Assembly (NCBI GenBank): GCA_002402245.1
Contig: NVVP01000007.1
Span: 50,576 to 56,938, forward strand
Length of the DNA: 6,363 nucleotides
Reading direction: 5' to 3'
Source: Gammaproteobacteria bacterium
GTDB lineage: Bacteria; Pseudomonadota; Gammaproteobacteria; Nitrosococcales; Methylophagaceae
The translations under genes were made by a program, and so were the position numbers. Shown in pieces: positions 5,384 through 6,363 of this stretch; position 1 is the first letter of the stretch; every line of letters starts with the position of its first letter. The notes beneath the pieces are model-generated. The model searched no databases, was not told where the DNA came from, and worked only from the letters and a program-made list of their open reading frames with translations.

Positions 5384-6363
5384 GTGAGTGTTGCAACCGT
5401 TTATAGTCGAGCCATTACCGGCATTGATGCTCCTGTTGTAACCATTGAAGTACATATTTCAAATGGCTTACCGAGTTTATCCATTGTCGGTATGTTGGAA
5501 ACAGCAGTAAAAGAAAGCAAAGATCGCGTACGTTCAGCCTTACTTAATTCACAATTTAGTTTTCCTCAACAACGGATTACTATCAACCTTGCACCCGCCG
5601 ATTTACCCAAAGAAGGCGGGCGTTTTGATCTACCTATTGCTTTAGGTATTCTGGCTGCTTCAGGGCAATTACCGTTAAAAAGTCTTGAGGGCAAAGAGTT
5701 TATAGGCGAACTTGGCTTAACTGGTGAACTGCGAGCAGTAAAAGGTGTATTACCGACTATCTTAGCTGCAAGCAAGCAAAAGCATGCACTGCTATTACCC
5801 GAAGATAATGTAGCCGAAGCCGCTTTAATAGAGGATGCCGAATGTTTTGGTGCCAGACACTTATTAGATATTTGTGCCCATTTGTTTGGTCAACAGTTAT
5901 TAGATATTGGCCAAGCGAGCCAAGCAATAGAAACGAATCTATATCCTGACTTAGCCGATGTACGCGGCCAAGCTCATGCACGGAGAGCCTTAGAAATCGC
6001 AGCAGCTGGGAGTCATAGTATTCTGTTCTCAGGCCCACCAGGAACAGGTAAAACCATGTTGGCTAGCCGCTTGCCCGGTATTTTAAGTGAAATGACCGAG
6101 CAAGAAGCAGTAGAAACCGCCACTGTTCATTCGATCTCATCCACTGGGTTTAAGCCCGAGCAATGGCGACAACGCCCGTTTAGGAATCCACATCACACGG
6201 CCTCAGCAGTAGCAATGGTAGGCGGTGGCAGTCAACCGCGTCCGGGTGAAATTTCTTTAGCGCATCATGGTGTATTATTTTTAGATGAACTGCCCGAATT
6301 TGATCGCAAAGTACTAGAGGTATTACGTGAACCAATAGAGTCAGGAAAAATCACCATTTCACG
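5384..6363 (+). CDS. comM: ComM/YifB-family Mg-chelatase-like AAA+ ATPase, N-terminal part
   Basis: The first 326 codons of a protein usually near 500 residues, cut by the window end. The N-terminal ChlI-like domain has VEVHISNGLPSLSIVG (22-36), VKESKDRVRSAL (42-53), ITINLAPADLPKEGGRFDLP (65-84) and GELGLTGELR (108-117). The AAA+ domain begins near DVRGQAHARRALEIAAAG (192-209), with Walker A GPPGTGKT (217-224), the RPFRNPHHTAS motif (264-274) and Walker B LFLDELPEF (298-306; Asp301, Glu302). In Vibrio cholerae, ComM is a hexameric helicase that aids branch migration during natural transformation; the family is also widespread in bacteria not known to transform. The GTG start at 5384 is chosen because an in-frame stop lies just upstream (5372-5374) and homologues begin at this point; the ribosome site is weak, which may mean translation is coupled to ppnP. 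Oddity: residues 37-38 are Met-Leu where the family usually has Leu-Pro. Confidence 0.95.
   Translation, partial: MSVATVYSRAITGIDAPVVTIEVHISNGLPSLSIVGMLETAVKESKDRVRSALLNSQFSFPQQRITINLAPADLPKEGGRFDLPIALGILAASGQLPLKSLEGKEFIGELGLTGELRAVKGVLPTILAASKQKHALLLPEDNVAEAALIEDAECFGARHLLDICAHLFGQQLLDIGQASQAIETNLYPDLADVRGQAHARRALEIAAAGSHSILFSGPPGTGKTMLASRLPGILSEMTEQEAVETATVHSISSTGFKPEQWRQRPFRNPHHTASAVAMVGGGSQPRPGEISLAHHGVLFLDELPEFDRKVLEVLREPIESGKITIS

Overview
The window looks like chromosomal DNA of an AT-rich marine-type gammaproteobacterium, most likely of the Alteromonadales (Shewanella, Colwellia or Thalassotalea relatives). This rests on the ydbH/ydbL pair, a proteobacterial RlmD, the ubiK-ppnP-comM cluster and FNR-type operators. 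The exact genus is not decidable from the sequence alone.

Left part (1-1887, + strand): the C-terminal 351 residues of a YdbH-type AsmA-like envelope protein are followed 12 bp later by a DUF1318/YdbL-type lipoprotein. The lipoprotein appears to combine a YnbE-like lipidated N-terminus with a YdbL-like C-terminus. In E. coli the corresponding ydbH-ynbE-ydbL genes build and control a bridge between the inner and outer membranes that serves outer-membrane lipid homeostasis. Downstream lies a palindromic element of about 160 bp that resembles a MITE, then a strong intrinsic terminator.

Middle (1911-3306): rlmD, the 23S rRNA m5U1939 methyltransferase, starts only 23 bp after the T-run of that terminator and ends at a perfect 14-bp hairpin.

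Minus-strand island (3313-4550): two very small genes, of 37 and 34 codons, encode single-pass membrane proteins that are clear paralogues (13 of 33 aligned residues identical, no gap). Each has its own ribosome binding site, promoter and terminator. The downstream copy has a 9/10 FNR box placed as in a class II anaerobic promoter. Upstream of them lies a secreted protein of unknown function. It carries the TGLEWLD...GYRYAT motif common in PEP-CTERM-type exported proteins, but where those carry the sorting tail it ends in a (Glu-Val)6 run encoded by a hexanucleotide microsatellite.

Right part (4551-6363): a divergent intergenic region carries a perfect FNR consensus (TTGAT-N4-ATCAA). It is followed on the + strand by ubiK (ubiquinone-biosynthesis accessory factor), ppnP (nucleoside phosphorylase) and comM (Mg-chelatase-like AAA+ ATPase for transformation recombination, cut by the window end). 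Spacings of 11 and 14 bp suggest one operon.

The least described content is the pair of small membrane proteins with FNR-type control; I found no CRISPR array, tRNA, rRNA or prophage gene.
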